The notes under the pieces were generated by a model. The model was not told the DNA's origin. It saw only the letters and a program-made list of their open reading frames with translations, and ran no database searches. This document shows, piece after piece, positions 37,296-44,568 of a DNA stretch of 48,071 bases. Origin of the DNA: Komagataeibacter europaeus LMG 18890 (GTDB lineage Bacteria > Pseudomonadota > Alphaproteobacteria > Acetobacterales > Acetobacteraceae); assembly GCF_000285295.1 (NCBI RefSeq), contig NZ_CADP01000019.1:1-48071 (forward strand). The letters are read 5' to 3'. Position 1 is the stretch's first letter, and each line of letters begins with the position of its first letter. The position numbers were made by a program, and so were the translations under genes.

Positions 37296-39545
37296 ATGTC
37301 CAAGCCTAACCTGAGCGCTGAAGTCCTTATTTCGGCACTGGAACAGGCCATAGACGCAACCGTTATTATTGATGACCAGAACCATGTCATTTTTTTCAAT
37401 AGCGCTGCGGAAAACCTGTGGGGCCTGGACAGGAAGGACGTGCTTGGCCAGAACGTGAACGTGCTGGTGCCCGCGCAGCAACGCAGCGGGCATGACGCGT
37501 TCGTGAACCGCAGCCGCGCCAGCGGCCAGGACCGGATTGTCGGCACATCGCGGGAAGTGGAATTCACCCGCAGCGATGGGGAATACATATGCGGTGAACT
37601 GTCGCTGTCGAAGGTCGTCACGCATGACAAGCGCGTCTTCTTCATGGGGGTGATGAAGAACGTCACCAATGAAAGCCAGCAGCGCAAGATCCTGATCCTG
37701 CAGAATGACGTGCTGCAGGCACTGGCCAGCGACATGATGATACAGGACGTGGCCGACCTGCTGTGCCGCCGGGTGGAAAGCTTCGTGCCCGGCACGGTGG
37801 CGGTCCTCATGCTCATCACCGCTGATGGGCAGTTGCGCGTGCTGTCCAGCCCCACCCTGCCGAAGCGGTACCGGACGTCGCTGGAAAGCCTGTACATTTC
37901 CTCTTCCGAACTGGAAAAGCTGCGGGTGGATCCCAACTACGCCACGCGGCTGGTATGGGACAGCTACCGTTCGCTTGGTATCTCGCTGGGGCTGCAGCAG
38001 TGTTTCTGCACGCCGGTCTGCACGCGTTCGGGCCAGGTCAAGGGCATTTTCGCCCTGTATGCGCGTGAGGACCAGGGCCGCAATACATGGCCGCAGCGCA
38101 TTGTTGATTCATGCATTCCCTTCTGTGCGCTGGCGTTCGAGCAGAATGCGACGCAGGAACATATTTCCCATCTTGCCAATTTTGACAGCCTGACCGGGCT
38201 GCTTAACCGTTCGTCGGTCCACAAGGTGATCGAGAGCATGATCAACAAGCAGGATGGCAACCGCCAGTTCGCCATCTTCATGCTCGATATCGACCGTTTC
38301 CGCGATATCAACGACGCGCTGGGCCATGTCTATGCCGACCAGTTCCTGGTCGAGATCGCGGCCCGTATCCGCGCCATCGCACTGGACGGGTATGTCATCA
38401 GCCGTTCCGGCGGGGATGAATTCGTGGTGGTGGTGCCCAACTGCCCCACCAAGGAAGCCACGGAGTTTGCCGAACGCCTGCTGGCCACCATCGCCAAGCC
38501 CATGCAGATCGGGCAGAACACGCTGACGATTTCCTGCTCGATCGGCATCAGCACCTATCCCGACAACGGACCGGATAGTGAGTCCCTGCTCAGCACGGCG
38601 GATGTGGCGCTGCGACAGGCCAAGGAAAACGGGCGCGGCACCTTCCGCTTCGCCAACCTGGAAAAGAACCAGGTGGCGCAGGACCGGCTGGTGCTGGGTT
38701 CCGCGCTGCGTGATTCGCTGGCAAAGGGCATGCTCAACCTGCATTACCAGCCGCAGGTGCGCACGCATACGCTCGAACTCAGCGGGGTGGAGGCCCTGTC
38801 GCGCTGGCACCATCCGACACTGGGCAACATCTATCCCTCCCGCTTCATCGCGGTGGCGGAGGAAACCGGCCAGATCGAGGCCATCGGCCGGTGGTCGCTG
38901 CTGGAAGCATGCCGCCAGATCGTAAAATGGGATCGCGACGGCATCCATGTCCCCACCGTGGCCGTGAACCTGTCGGCGGTGCATTTCCGCAACCGCGCGC
39001 TGCCCGAGCACATCGCGGCCCTGCTGAAGGACCATGACCTCAAGCCCGCGCGCCTGACGGTGGAAATCACCGAAAGCGTGATGATGGACAACAGCCGCGA
39101 TACCGAGGAAGTGCTGCAGTCCATCCGCAACCTTGGCTGTGGCCTGTCGATGGATGATTTCGGCACGGGGTATTCATCGCTGTCGCGTCTGACGCGCCTG
39201 CCGCTGACGGAAATCAAGATCGATCGCAGCTTCATCAATGAATTCGAGCATGACACCAACGCACAGGCCGTGACCATGGCGGTGATCGGCATCGGGTCGC
39301 GCCTGGGCATGACGGTGGTGACCGAAGGGGTCGAGACGGAACAGCAGTGGCGCCTGCTGGAGGAACTGAACTGCGATGTGATGCAGGGCTACCTGTTCGC
39401 CAAGCCGCTGGCCCCCGATGACCTGGAAAAATGGGTCAGGCAGCACAAGACAATCCGTGAAATCATGCCGACCACGCCTTCCGCCAAAAATGTTTCCGAC
39501 AAGAAAATATTAGCGCATTGTTTTAATTCATTAATTTTCCAATAA
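37296..39545 (+). CDS. PAS-GAF-GGDEF-EAL protein, DosP/AxPDEA1-like oxygen-sensing c-di-GMP enzyme
   Basis: 749 residues from MSKPNLSAEV (start 37296, GAGGT upstream). It aligns along its length with E. coli DosP: heme-type PAS (about 10-125; H66 in QRSGHDAF at the position of the proximal His77), GAF-like region (about 148-288), GGDEF (about 300-465; intact SGGDEF) and EAL (about 480-735; VEALSRWH, MDDFGTGYSS, KIDRSF, TEGVETEQQW). In the PAS domain the DosP distal Met95 is replaced by Thr (VGTSREVEF), while the oxygen-binding Arg97 is kept. All EAL catalytic motifs look intact, so c-di-GMP hydrolysis is likely; cyclase activity cannot be excluded. In Komagataeibacter xylinus the relative AxPDEA1 controls cellulose synthesis. 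Confidence 0.92.
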   Translation: MSKPNLSAEVLISALEQAIDATVIIDDQNHVIFFNSAAENLWGLDRKDVLGQNVNVLVPAQQRSGHDAFVNRSRASGQDRIVGTSREVEFTRSDGEYICGELSLSKVVTHDKRVFFMGVMKNVTNESQQRKILILQNDVLQALASDMMIQDVADLLCRRVESFVPGTVAVLMLITADGQLRVLSSPTLPKRYRTSLESLYISSSELEKLRVDPNYATRLVWDSYRSLGISLGLQQCFCTPVCTRSGQVKGIFALYAREDQGRNTWPQRIVDSCIPFCALAFEQNATQEHISHLANFDSLTGLLNRSSVHKVIESMINKQDGNRQFAIFMLDIDRFRDINDALGHVYADQFLVEIAARIRAIALDGYVISRSGGDEFVVVVPNCPTKEATEFAERLLATIAKPMQIGQNTLTISCSIGISTYPDNGPDSESLLSTADVALRQAKENGRGTFRFANLEKNQVAQDRLVLGSALRDSLAKGMLNLHYQPQVRTHTLELSGVEALSRWHHPTLGNIYPSRFIAVAEETGQIEAIGRWSLLEACRQIVKWDRDGIHVPTVAVNLSAVHFRNRALPEHIAALLKDHDLKPARLTVEITESVMMDNSRDTEEVLQSIRNLGCGLSMDDFGTGYSSLSRLTRLPLTEIKIDRSFINEFEHDTNAQAVTMAVIGIGSRLGMTVVTEGVETEQQWRLLEELNCDVMQGYLFAKPLAPDDLEKWVRQHKTIREIMPTTPSAKNVSDKKILAHCFNSLIFQ

Positions 39546-39593
39546 GGTTTCAGTTTTGCGCAAACGTATGGCGAACGTGATCGGAAACCATTC

Positions 39594-39622
39594 TTGTACT
39601 TTCATGCATCTTCCCCTATAAT
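39594..39622 (+). promoter_or_regulatory. sigma70-like promoter of the candidate ncRNA
   Basis: TTGTAC (39594-39599) and a perfect TATAAT (39617-39622) with 17-base spacing. Transcription would begin near 39629, exactly where the first strong stem starts. Confidence 0.6.
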
Positions 39623-39628
39623 CACCCA

Positions 39629-39929
39629 GCTGCGGCACCCATCCGGTTGGTGCAGGTCACGATGCCGCAGCGCCGCATTTCTAGAGACCCTCGGGTCGCA
39701 GTGGGTGGAAGCCCCGCACCAGTTTCAGGTTCCAGATACTGCGGCAGCGTGGATGGACATGCCGCACCCCTAATGAGGTCAGCCCGCTGCGCTTGGGAAA
39801 CATGACATTTAGGATGCGAAAGCAAGGTGCGAATATCGGGTGAGCCCGACGCCGTAGCCGGTATCAAGCCCGGCCCGCAGTAATCTGGCACAGAGCGGCA
39901 GGGCCTTCGGGTTCCTGCCGTTTCTATTT
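39629..39929 (+). ncRNA. candidate structured non-coding RNA, about 300 nt, unknown family
   Basis: Lies between a promoter-like element and a strong terminator, without a plausible protein. Possible helices, in order: GCTGCGGCA/TGCCGCAGC (39629-39637/39663-39671); GACCC/GGGTC (39686-39697); GCAGT/ACTGC (39698-39702/39738-39742); TGCGGCA/TGCCGCA (39740-39766, competing with the previous one); CCTAA+GTCA/TGAC+TTAGG (39769-39781/39803-39813); TGC-GAAA-GCA (39815-39824, GNRA loop); TCGGG/CCCGA (39836-39849); GCCGG/CCGGC (39857-39874); and the terminator. I do not recognise tmRNA, RNase P, 6S, SRP or a known riboswitch. It could be phage-borne or host-borne. Confidence 0.55.
39896..39929 (+). terminator. 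UUCG-capped intrinsic terminator
   Basis: CGGCAGG pairs with CCTGCCG; the stem continues to a C(UUCG)G tetraloop and is followed by TTTCTATTT. The T-rich tail is on the plus strand only, which sets the direction of the RNA. Confidence 0.8.
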
Positions 39930-39976
39930 CCTGCACCCTCTCCGCAAACAGAACAGCCGGTGCAGCCAGCGCCAGA

Positions 39977-40600
39977 TCACCGATGACCGCCCACGAATGG
40001 CGCGACTGGATCACGCCCGTCACACTCGCCTGCGTCCCAGGTATCAATCATCGCCTGCACCCTCCCTCGCAGTTCCTCCCGATCAGCAATCAGTCGGGCT
40101 GCCTCAGCGTGCCGGGCATCATCATTCTGCGCGAACATGGACGCCTCATAGCCAAGCTGCCGCCCCATCTCCACGTCAGGCATGGATGATAGGGGCGCAT
40201 AGGCCACCGGCAGGCTGACCATCTGCCCGCGTACCCGGCTTGCATCGGCCTGCACGCCAAATGTGGGCGCGGTCGTGATTGCCCCCACGCTGAACTGTCC
40301 GCCATGCGTGAACTGACCAGACAGTTGCAGAGTCACGTCCCCCGCAATCGTTCCCACCACTGGATCGGACCGTCCCTGACTGCATTGTGCCGCCCGGACA
40401 GCGCGGACGAACAGGGCGTCCTGATCCTCAGTCCAATCGCCCGCGTGCGATACCGATACCACTCCTGCCTGCGCCAGACTGGACTGGATGCCTGTCATGG
40501 CCTGCGGGATGGTAGTTGCGACGCGGGCCGGGTGGGCAGCGCACCCCGACAGGCCGACCATGCAGGCGAACAGGAAGGCTACGCGGTCGGACCGGTTCAT
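39977..40600 (-). CDS. prophage lipoprotein of unknown function
   Basis: 207 residues with a lipoprotein signal (FLFACMVGLSGCAAH; lipobox LSGC, Cys20). The rest is soluble, with two acidic/aromatic stretches and a C-terminal helix rich in charged residues (ARLIADREELRGRVQAMID). It overlaps the upstream gene by ATGA and is the last prophage gene before the candidate RNA. Function unknown. Confidence 0.75.
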   Translation of the reverse strand: MNRSDRVAFLFACMVGLSGCAAHPARVATTIPQAMTGIQSSLAQAGVVSVSHAGDWTEDQDALFVRAVRAAQCSQGRSDPVVGTIAGDVTLQLSGQFTHGGQFSVGAITTAPTFGVQADASRVRGQMVSLPVAYAPLSSMPDVEMGRQLGYEASMFAQNDDARHAEAARLIADREELRGRVQAMIDTWDAGECDGRDPVAPFVGGHR

Positions 40601-41400
40601 GCTGCGCCCCGCAGATATGCCGCATTGGCCTCGACCAGCGCGGTCCAGTCATCGCCAGCCGGATACAGGCCGCCAGGCGCGTGTAATTGCCCCCACGCCA
40701 GCCCATGCACTTCCATGATGCGGGAACGGACCCAGCGCCATGTGGCTTTCTGCTTGCAGCCCCATGTCAGGAGCGTCACAAGGTCGGTGTCAGCCGTGCC
40801 CGCGTAATCCCACAGCAGCAGGCAGTGGCCGCCTGCGCTGCCCGGCGTCGGGTCGCCATGATCGGCCGGACTATCCGTGTCCCACACGGGCGGCAGGTTG
40901 CCATCCTGGTCTTCCCACATATCCGCCGTGGCAAGCTGCACGCCCAGATAGGCAGCAGACAGGCCTGCGGTGATGTTGCGGATTCCGTTCAGGTCGCCCG
41001 GATCGGCACTCCCCCAGCACGGATACAGGGTCTGATCGGTCAGGGCGCATCCGTCACGGGACGCTGATGTCAGCACATCAACCTCCACGCCACCGTTGTC
41101 CGTGTTCGGGTTGCCTGGCACGTAGCCGGTGGACTGGCTGTAGAACCGGATTGCCGCGTCTGTGGTGATGCCTGCCACGTCAAATCCGGCCAGCGCAGCC
41201 GTGGCGTGCATGTGGTTGAAGATACCTGCCGATGTGCAATCCCCCAGCGCGTCATTGCCGAGCATGGCGGGGTGCGGGTCGATATGGTCACGGATCAGCC
41301 GCGCCGGAGCCTGTCGGGCGCAGAATCCGCGCATGACGGACAGGTGTGGCTGGCCGGGCCGGTGTTCAGCCGGGCGGCAGCCGAGTTTACGATTGATCAT
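40597..41400 (-). CDS. prophage protein with papain-fold-like Cys/His motif
   Basis: 267 residues. The segment AMLGNDALGDCTSAGIFNHM resembles the active-site Cys helix of papain-like folds, and GGHCLLLWDYAG further on could supply the His. I recall similar uncharacterised proteins in other phages. No signal peptide is visible. It overlaps both neighbouring lipoprotein genes (ATGA), which suggests joint expression. Peptidase, transglutaminase or structural roles are all possible. Confidence 0.7.
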   Translation of the reverse strand: MINRKLGCRPAEHRPGQPHLSVMRGFCARQAPARLIRDHIDPHPAMLGNDALGDCTSAGIFNHMHATAALAGFDVAGITTDAAIRFYSQSTGYVPGNPNTDNGGVEVDVLTSASRDGCALTDQTLYPCWGSADPGDLNGIRNITAGLSAAYLGVQLATADMWEDQDGNLPPVWDTDSPADHGDPTPGSAGGHCLLLWDYAGTADTDLVTLLTWGCKQKATWRWVRSRIMEVHGLAWGQLHAPGGLYPAGDDWTALVEANAAYLRGAA

Positions 41401-41537
41401 GGCTGGATGTTCTCAAACACAGTTACAAAAATGCACTGCCCCTTGGGGATATTTTCGGAACGGCAATCTCTGTATGTCGAGCATCCCGAAAGGCAGATGG
41501 CTGTCATAATCAGGCAGCCGAGAAAGCGTTTTGTCAT
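41397..41537 (-). CDS. small prophage lipoprotein
   Basis: 46 residues from MTKRFLGCLIMTAICLSGCS (start 41537), with a lipobox LSGC at Cys19 and a short mature part containing two more cysteines (RDCRSENIPKGQC). It overlaps the next gene by four bases. Small lipoproteins beside lysis genes are often outer spanins, but the normal spanin context is not clear here. Confidence 0.65.
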   Translation of the reverse strand: MTKRFLGCLIMTAICLSGCSTYRDCRSENIPKGQCIFVTVFENIQP

Positions 41538-41548
41538 GGTATATCCAA

Positions 41549-41577
41549 TAAAAAAGGCGGCTCCGAAGAACCGCCTT
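41549..41577 (-). terminator. rho-independent terminator in the prophage
   Basis: AAGGCGG (41554-41560) and CCGCCTT (41571-41577), followed on the minus strand by TTTTTT. It ends the transcript coming from 41582-41782 just before the small lipoprotein gene. Confidence 0.75.
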
Positions 41578-41581
41578 GTGG

Positions 41582-41782
41582 TTATGCAATCTGTTTTTGT
41601 CGTTCTGGTTGCAGTTGCGTCCCCCGCCGCCTCTGCAACCAGTTCTGCCGGGCCTGCTCGACGTAGGGGCGGATTCCCCGGCGCTTCTGGATTTCCAGAC
41701 TGCGCCAATTAGCCTGCATGAACGCCTCAGTATTCCGGGGTTCGTTCGCCACGACACGGTTCCAGTCATCGCATTCAGCCAT
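41582..41782 (-). CDS. small hypothetical prophage protein
   Basis: 66 residues, MAECDDWNRVVANEPRNTEA onward, highly charged with an Arg/Gln-rich C-terminal helix (NWLQRRRGTQLQPERQKQIA). There is no obvious ribosome-binding site. The protein-like composition and the terminator right after the stop support it as real. Function unknown. Confidence 0.5.
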   Translation of the reverse strand: MAECDDWNRVVANEPRNTEAFMQANWRSLEIQKRRGIRPYVEQARQNWLQRRRGTQLQPERQKQIA

Positions 41783-41841
41783 CCAGATCAGGAGTTCTTC
41801 GTCAGATGGTAGGTGCCCGCTGACCGGGAGACCGGCGTGGA

Positions 41842-42600
41842 TTACGCCGGTTCGGTCTCCCGTTTCTTGGCGAAAGGGCGCATGGCATCCTCGACAACTG
41901 GATCAAGCTTTGCACCCGGCACGATCTGGGCAAACTTCAGCAAGCCCTTGGTCGTGATGCGAATGGTATTTCCAAGATGCTCCTCGCCGTTATTGTCGGT
42001 GTATGGATGCGCCTTGTTCCGCATGTATCCGGCATCAATCCTGTCCTGATAGGCCAGCTTTACCTTGCCGCGTGCATAGCGCCAGCGGTTGGTATCAAGG
42101 AACTTGGTAAACACGCCGGGCTTTACCTGGATCATTTTTGCCACTTCGTGCTGGCCAAACTCTCCCTCTGCAAACGAAATGCGGTCCAGAGCCTCGGCCT
42201 TCACGGCAAGCTCCCTGTTCTCCGCCTTCAGGGCATCGCGTTCCTTCGCAATGCGGCCCGCTTCGAGAAGGGCTTCGGCGTAGGTCTGGGGAACTAACGG
42301 CTTGCGCTCCTGCGCTTCCAATTCCATCCAGCGGTCGATGATCTTGAGGCGCATGTCATCCCGGTAGCCCGCAATCAGGTTGAGCGTTAGATTCTTGGGA
42401 AGGGCGTATTCCTCGTATTCCTGCCCATTCTGGGGGTCTGTCCAAGTTTGGGCATACCCATTTTCGGTCAGCCCCAAGTTGGCGAGCATCTTTTTAATAT
42501 CACGGCGGACGTGCCTATGCTCTTTCCCTGTAAGACCTGCGATTTCACGGGAGGACATGGTAAGCGGAATCGTGGTAATGGCAGCGGTAGCTGTCGTCAT
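41842..42600 (-). CDS. phage antirepressor (Rha N-terminal / KilAC C-terminal)
   Basis: 252 residues. The N-terminal part matches the Rha/pRha domain (MSSREIAGLTGKEHRHVRRD, LNLIAGYRDDMRLKIIDRW). A helix rich in charged residues follows (EAGRIAKERDALKAENRELA), then the KilAC/ANT DNA-binding domain (GEFGQHEVAKMIQVKPG, ITTKGLLKFAQIV). Such proteins counter phage repressors during induction. It is divergent from the ribbon-helix-helix gene, sharing a short operator region. Confidence 0.88.
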   Translation of the reverse strand: MTTATAAITTIPLTMSSREIAGLTGKEHRHVRRDIKKMLANLGLTENGYAQTWTDPQNGQEYEEYALPKNLTLNLIAGYRDDMRLKIIDRWMELEAQERKPLVPQTYAEALLEAGRIAKERDALKAENRELAVKAEALDRISFAEGEFGQHEVAKMIQVKPGVFTKFLDTNRWRYARGKVKLAYQDRIDAGYMRNKAHPYTDNNGEEHLGNTIRITTKGLLKFAQIVPGAKLDPVVEDAMRPFAKKRETEPA

Positions 42601-42665
42601 GGGGTATGTTCCCTTGATGATAGTTAGGGCGGCGCAGGAAGGTAGGATTTCCTGTTGCCGTCCGC

Positions 42666-42711
42666 ATTATATGCTGGCATAAAATATGCATGTCAACATT
42701 AAATGCCAGCA
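42666..42711. promoter_or_regulatory. divergent promoter/operator between antirepressor and RHH genes
   Basis: On the minus strand a perfect TTGACA (42691-42696) and TATAAT (42666-42671) are 19 bases apart. Inverted half-sites TGCTGGCAT (42672-42680) and ATGCCAGCA (42703-42711) are arranged one inside the spacer and one beyond the -35 box, overlapping the start of the plus-strand regulator gene. This suits control of both genes by that regulator. Confidence 0.6.
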
Positions 42712-42875
42712 AAAAAAGAAAAGGCCGACCGAGGGTAGACAGCGACGAAGTGAGTGCGCGGTTGCAGCGCCCCCTTCTCGATGCGTTGGAGGCATGGGCT
42801 GCCGATAACGGTATCACCCGCGCCGAAGCCATCCGCCGCCTGATCGCGAAGGGCCTTGAGGTGGAGAAGGGCTGA
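42690..42875 (+). CDS. ribbon-helix-helix (CopG/Arc-like) small regulator
   Basis: 61 residues: a basic N-terminal arm (SKKRKGRPRV), a beta strand (EVSARLQ), and two helices (PLLDALEAWAADNG, TRAEAIRRLIAKGLEVE) in the pattern of RHH repressors. The start lies within a DNA dyad, so self-repression is likely. There is no ribosome-binding site, so translation may be leaderless. It is the first gene of a plus-strand cassette in a minus-strand phage region. Confidence 0.78.
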   Translation: MSTLNASKKRKGRPRVDSDEVSARLQRPLLDALEAWAADNGITRAEAIRRLIAKGLEVEKG

Positions 42876-43030
42876 ATAATTGTAACAATGGAAGCCGCAC
42901 CGTCTGAGTAGACGGGGCGGCATCTAAAATGGGCCTGCGCCATTTATGAGAGATGTGGCAATCTGCCTCCCATCCATGTTATGCATTCATTCACGATGCA
43001 TATAAGGCTCTCATCGGGGAGAAAATCAGT

Positions 43031-43246
43031 ATGGCTAATCATGCGCGGCGCTTGATAGCGAGCACCATTGCCGGGTTTGCGGGCCTGCTCACTTTCGCAA
43101 GCCCGGCTGAATATCACCCTGTCCCAACGGCAAACGAGATCAGTGCGCGCTCATGGAGCCGAGTGGGTTCGTCCTTGCGTAGAGCAATGAAAGACGCGGA
43201 TGCCCGAACACCATCCATTGCAAAATCCCTCACCCCAGACGCCTGA
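43031..43246 (+). CDS. small membrane or exported prophage protein
   Basis: 71 residues from MANHARRLIASTIAGFAGLL (start 43031, GGGAG nine bases before). One hydrophobic N-terminal segment could be a signal peptide or anchor; the rest is polar (EISARSWSRVGSSLRRAMKD). The family is not recognised. It overlaps the start of the DUF2335 gene. Confidence 0.6.
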   Translation: MANHARRLIASTIAGFAGLLTFASPAEYHPVPTANEISARSWSRVGSSLRRAMKDADARTPSIAKSLTPDA

Positions 43247-43649
43247 TAAGGTTACCGCGAACGTCGGACCGATAGCCGGTCATCCCCTTTTGGGTGTCGC
43301 AGGCGCAACGGCAGTTTTCCAACAGCACAGCGGTCCCCTGCCTACCGCAAGTGAGCTTGCGGCATATGGCGCAGTTCAGTCGGATATGCCTGAACGCATC
43401 CTGCGTATGGCAGAACAGAACGCCGCCGATGAGCGATTCAGGCTGCAACGGGAACAGACCCAGCGCTTCTGGATGGATATGACTGGCCGCCTGCTCGGCT
43501 TTATATTCGCGATGGGTGCGCTCATATCGGGGGTGATTCTATGCCTGAATGGCCATGATGCGGCAGGCGGGAGCATTGGGGCTGCAGCCGTTGGAGGGAC
43601 GGTTCTGGCCTTGATTACCGGGAAATCCGTTCAGAACCTCAAGAAGTGA
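43200..43649 (+). CDS. DUF2335-family membrane protein
   Basis: 149 residues. The central HSGPLPTASELAAYGAVQSD, MPERILRMAEQNAADERFR and the two C-terminal membrane helices (RLLGFIFAMGALISGVILCL and GAAAVGGTVLALITG) fit DUF2335 membrane proteins, common in prophages and of unknown function. It overlaps the preceding gene by 47 bases in another frame. Confidence 0.78.
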   Translation: MPEHHPLQNPSPQTPDKVTANVGPIAGHPLLGVAGATAVFQQHSGPLPTASELAAYGAVQSDMPERILRMAEQNAADERFRLQREQTQRFWMDMTGRLLGFIFAMGALISGVILCLNGHDAAGGSIGAAAVGGTVLALITGKSVQNLKK

Positions 43650-43651
43650 GG

Positions 43652-43744
43652 ATGATGTTCATGGATATTATCGCCTTCGTCGTCATGCCTATCGTTCTGG
43701 CAGCTGGCGGAACCATTCTCGCCAAAATGCCCATCAGAAATTGA
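43652..43744 (+). CDS. 30-residue hydrophobic peptide
   Basis: MMFMDIIAFVVMPIVLAAGG followed by TILAKMPIRN. It is a single membrane helix with a basic end, preceded by GTGAGG that overlaps the DUF2335 stop, and followed by a terminator at 43770. Too short to assign; it could be a small regulatory or toxin-like peptide. Confidence 0.45.
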   Translation: MMFMDIIAFVVMPIVLAAGGTILAKMPIRN

Positions 43745-43769
43745 GGAACATGAAAAAGCGTAGGTTTAT

Positions 43770-43804
43770 CCCCGTCCCTTAAATGGGTCGGGGTTTCTTT
43801 ATTT
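43770..43804 (+). terminator. rho-independent terminator of the plus-strand prophage cassette
   Basis: CCCCGTCCC and GGGTCGGGG (one T-T mismatch) around TTAAAT, followed by TTTCTTTATTT. Confidence 0.85.
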
Positions 43805-43826
43805 GGACTGGGGCTGACGGGACCAG

Positions 43827-43970
43827 CTAAAGCGCAGGCGGCCCAAGCGTGTCGTCAATCTGCCGCCTGCGCTGATGTTCCCGCCATGCGGCAATGCCGA
43901 ACGCCAGCACCTGCGAGAACGCCGCGCCGGTCAGGAACAGGCCCAGACCGGCGAGTGCGTGGGTGGTCAT
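43827..43970 (-). CDS. 47-residue membrane protein coupled to the prophage lipoprotein gene
   Basis: Reads MTTHALAGLGLFLTGAAFSQ and onward, with one membrane helix and a basic tail (WREHQRRRQIDD). ATG 43970 overlaps the stop of the upstream lipoprotein gene (ATGA). The size and position are those of lysis-region accessory proteins, but no family is recognised. Confidence 0.6.
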   Translation of the reverse strand: MTTHALAGLGLFLTGAAFSQVLAFGIAAWREHQRRRQIDDTLGPPAL

Positions 43971-44545
43971 CCCTGCGACGCCGCAAAAACAGCGATCTGC
44001 CCGATGGCCGCATCCCCGTTCAGGGGCGACACGCCACGCAGGCGCGGGCCAGACATGTCGATCATGGCCTTGAGCAGGTCAATCAGCGTTTCCGCCGCCC
44101 CTGCTGCCGTCTTGGCCTCGGACACCACACTGCTGGACAGGTTCGCCGCCGTGCCGGTGATGACCGCAATGATCAGCGTGTCCACCTTCTCCACATCGGC
44201 AAGAATGCTGTCGAACGCCGCCTTCACGCTGGCGCTGTCATAGGACACGGACGTGCTGGACCCGGCGGCAGTCGAGAATGCGGACAGGGCCGATTTCAGC
44301 GATGCAATGACCGTGTTCGCCAGTGCCAGATTGGCAGTGCCCATGCCGCTCGCTACGAACGACACGTTGACGGCTGTGCTGGCGAAGGACAGGATCGCAT
44401 TGCCGTAATCCACGACCTCGGCCACGTTCAGGGTGATCGTGGTGGTCGTGCCGGACTTGGTCGTGGTGCAGGCTGCCAGCAGGCCAGCCGCCAGCGTTCC
44501 GGCCCCGGCGCGCAGCAGGGACCGGCGGGAGATGTTCGGGTTCAT
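43967..44545 (-). CDS. prophage lipoprotein with Tat-like signal
   Basis: 192 residues. The N-terminus SRRSLLRAGAGTLAAGLLAA resembles a twin-arginine signal ending in a lipobox Cys (LLAAC). The mature part is Ala/Ser/Thr-rich and helical, without cysteines. Function unknown; it is placed between the holin-like gene and the 47-residue protein. Confidence 0.72.
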   Translation of the reverse strand: MNPNISRRSLLRAGAGTLAAGLLAACTTTKSGTTTTITLNVAEVVDYGNAILSFASTAVNVSFVASGMGTANLALANTVIASLKSALSAFSTAAGSSTSVSYDSASVKAAFDSILADVEKVDTLIIAVITGTAANLSSSVVSEAKTAAGAAETLIDLLKAMIDMSGPRLRGVSPLNGDAAIGQIAVFAASQG

Positions 44546-44568
44546 GATGTGTTTTCCTTGTTGATCGA

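Noticed and set aside
39769-39800. Hammerhead-like text (CTAATGAGG...GGGAAAC) within the candidate RNA
   Set aside because: The catalytic core needs CTGANGA; the G is replaced by A here and the stems do not fit.
39629-39929. tmRNA or RNase P RNA
   Set aside because: No tag reading frame of the Acetobacteraceae type, no acceptor/T-arm pattern, and none of the conserved RNase P boxes.
39622-40047. 141-codon minus-strand frame across the candidate RNA
   Set aside because: No ribosome-binding site, starts inside the lipoprotein gene in another frame, and has no protein-like pattern; the stem structure explains the region better.
41825-41861. GC-rich dyad at the antirepressor stop as a terminator
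   Set aside because: The stem overlaps the end of the coding region, has a bulge and no T-run on the minus strand; too uncertain to list.
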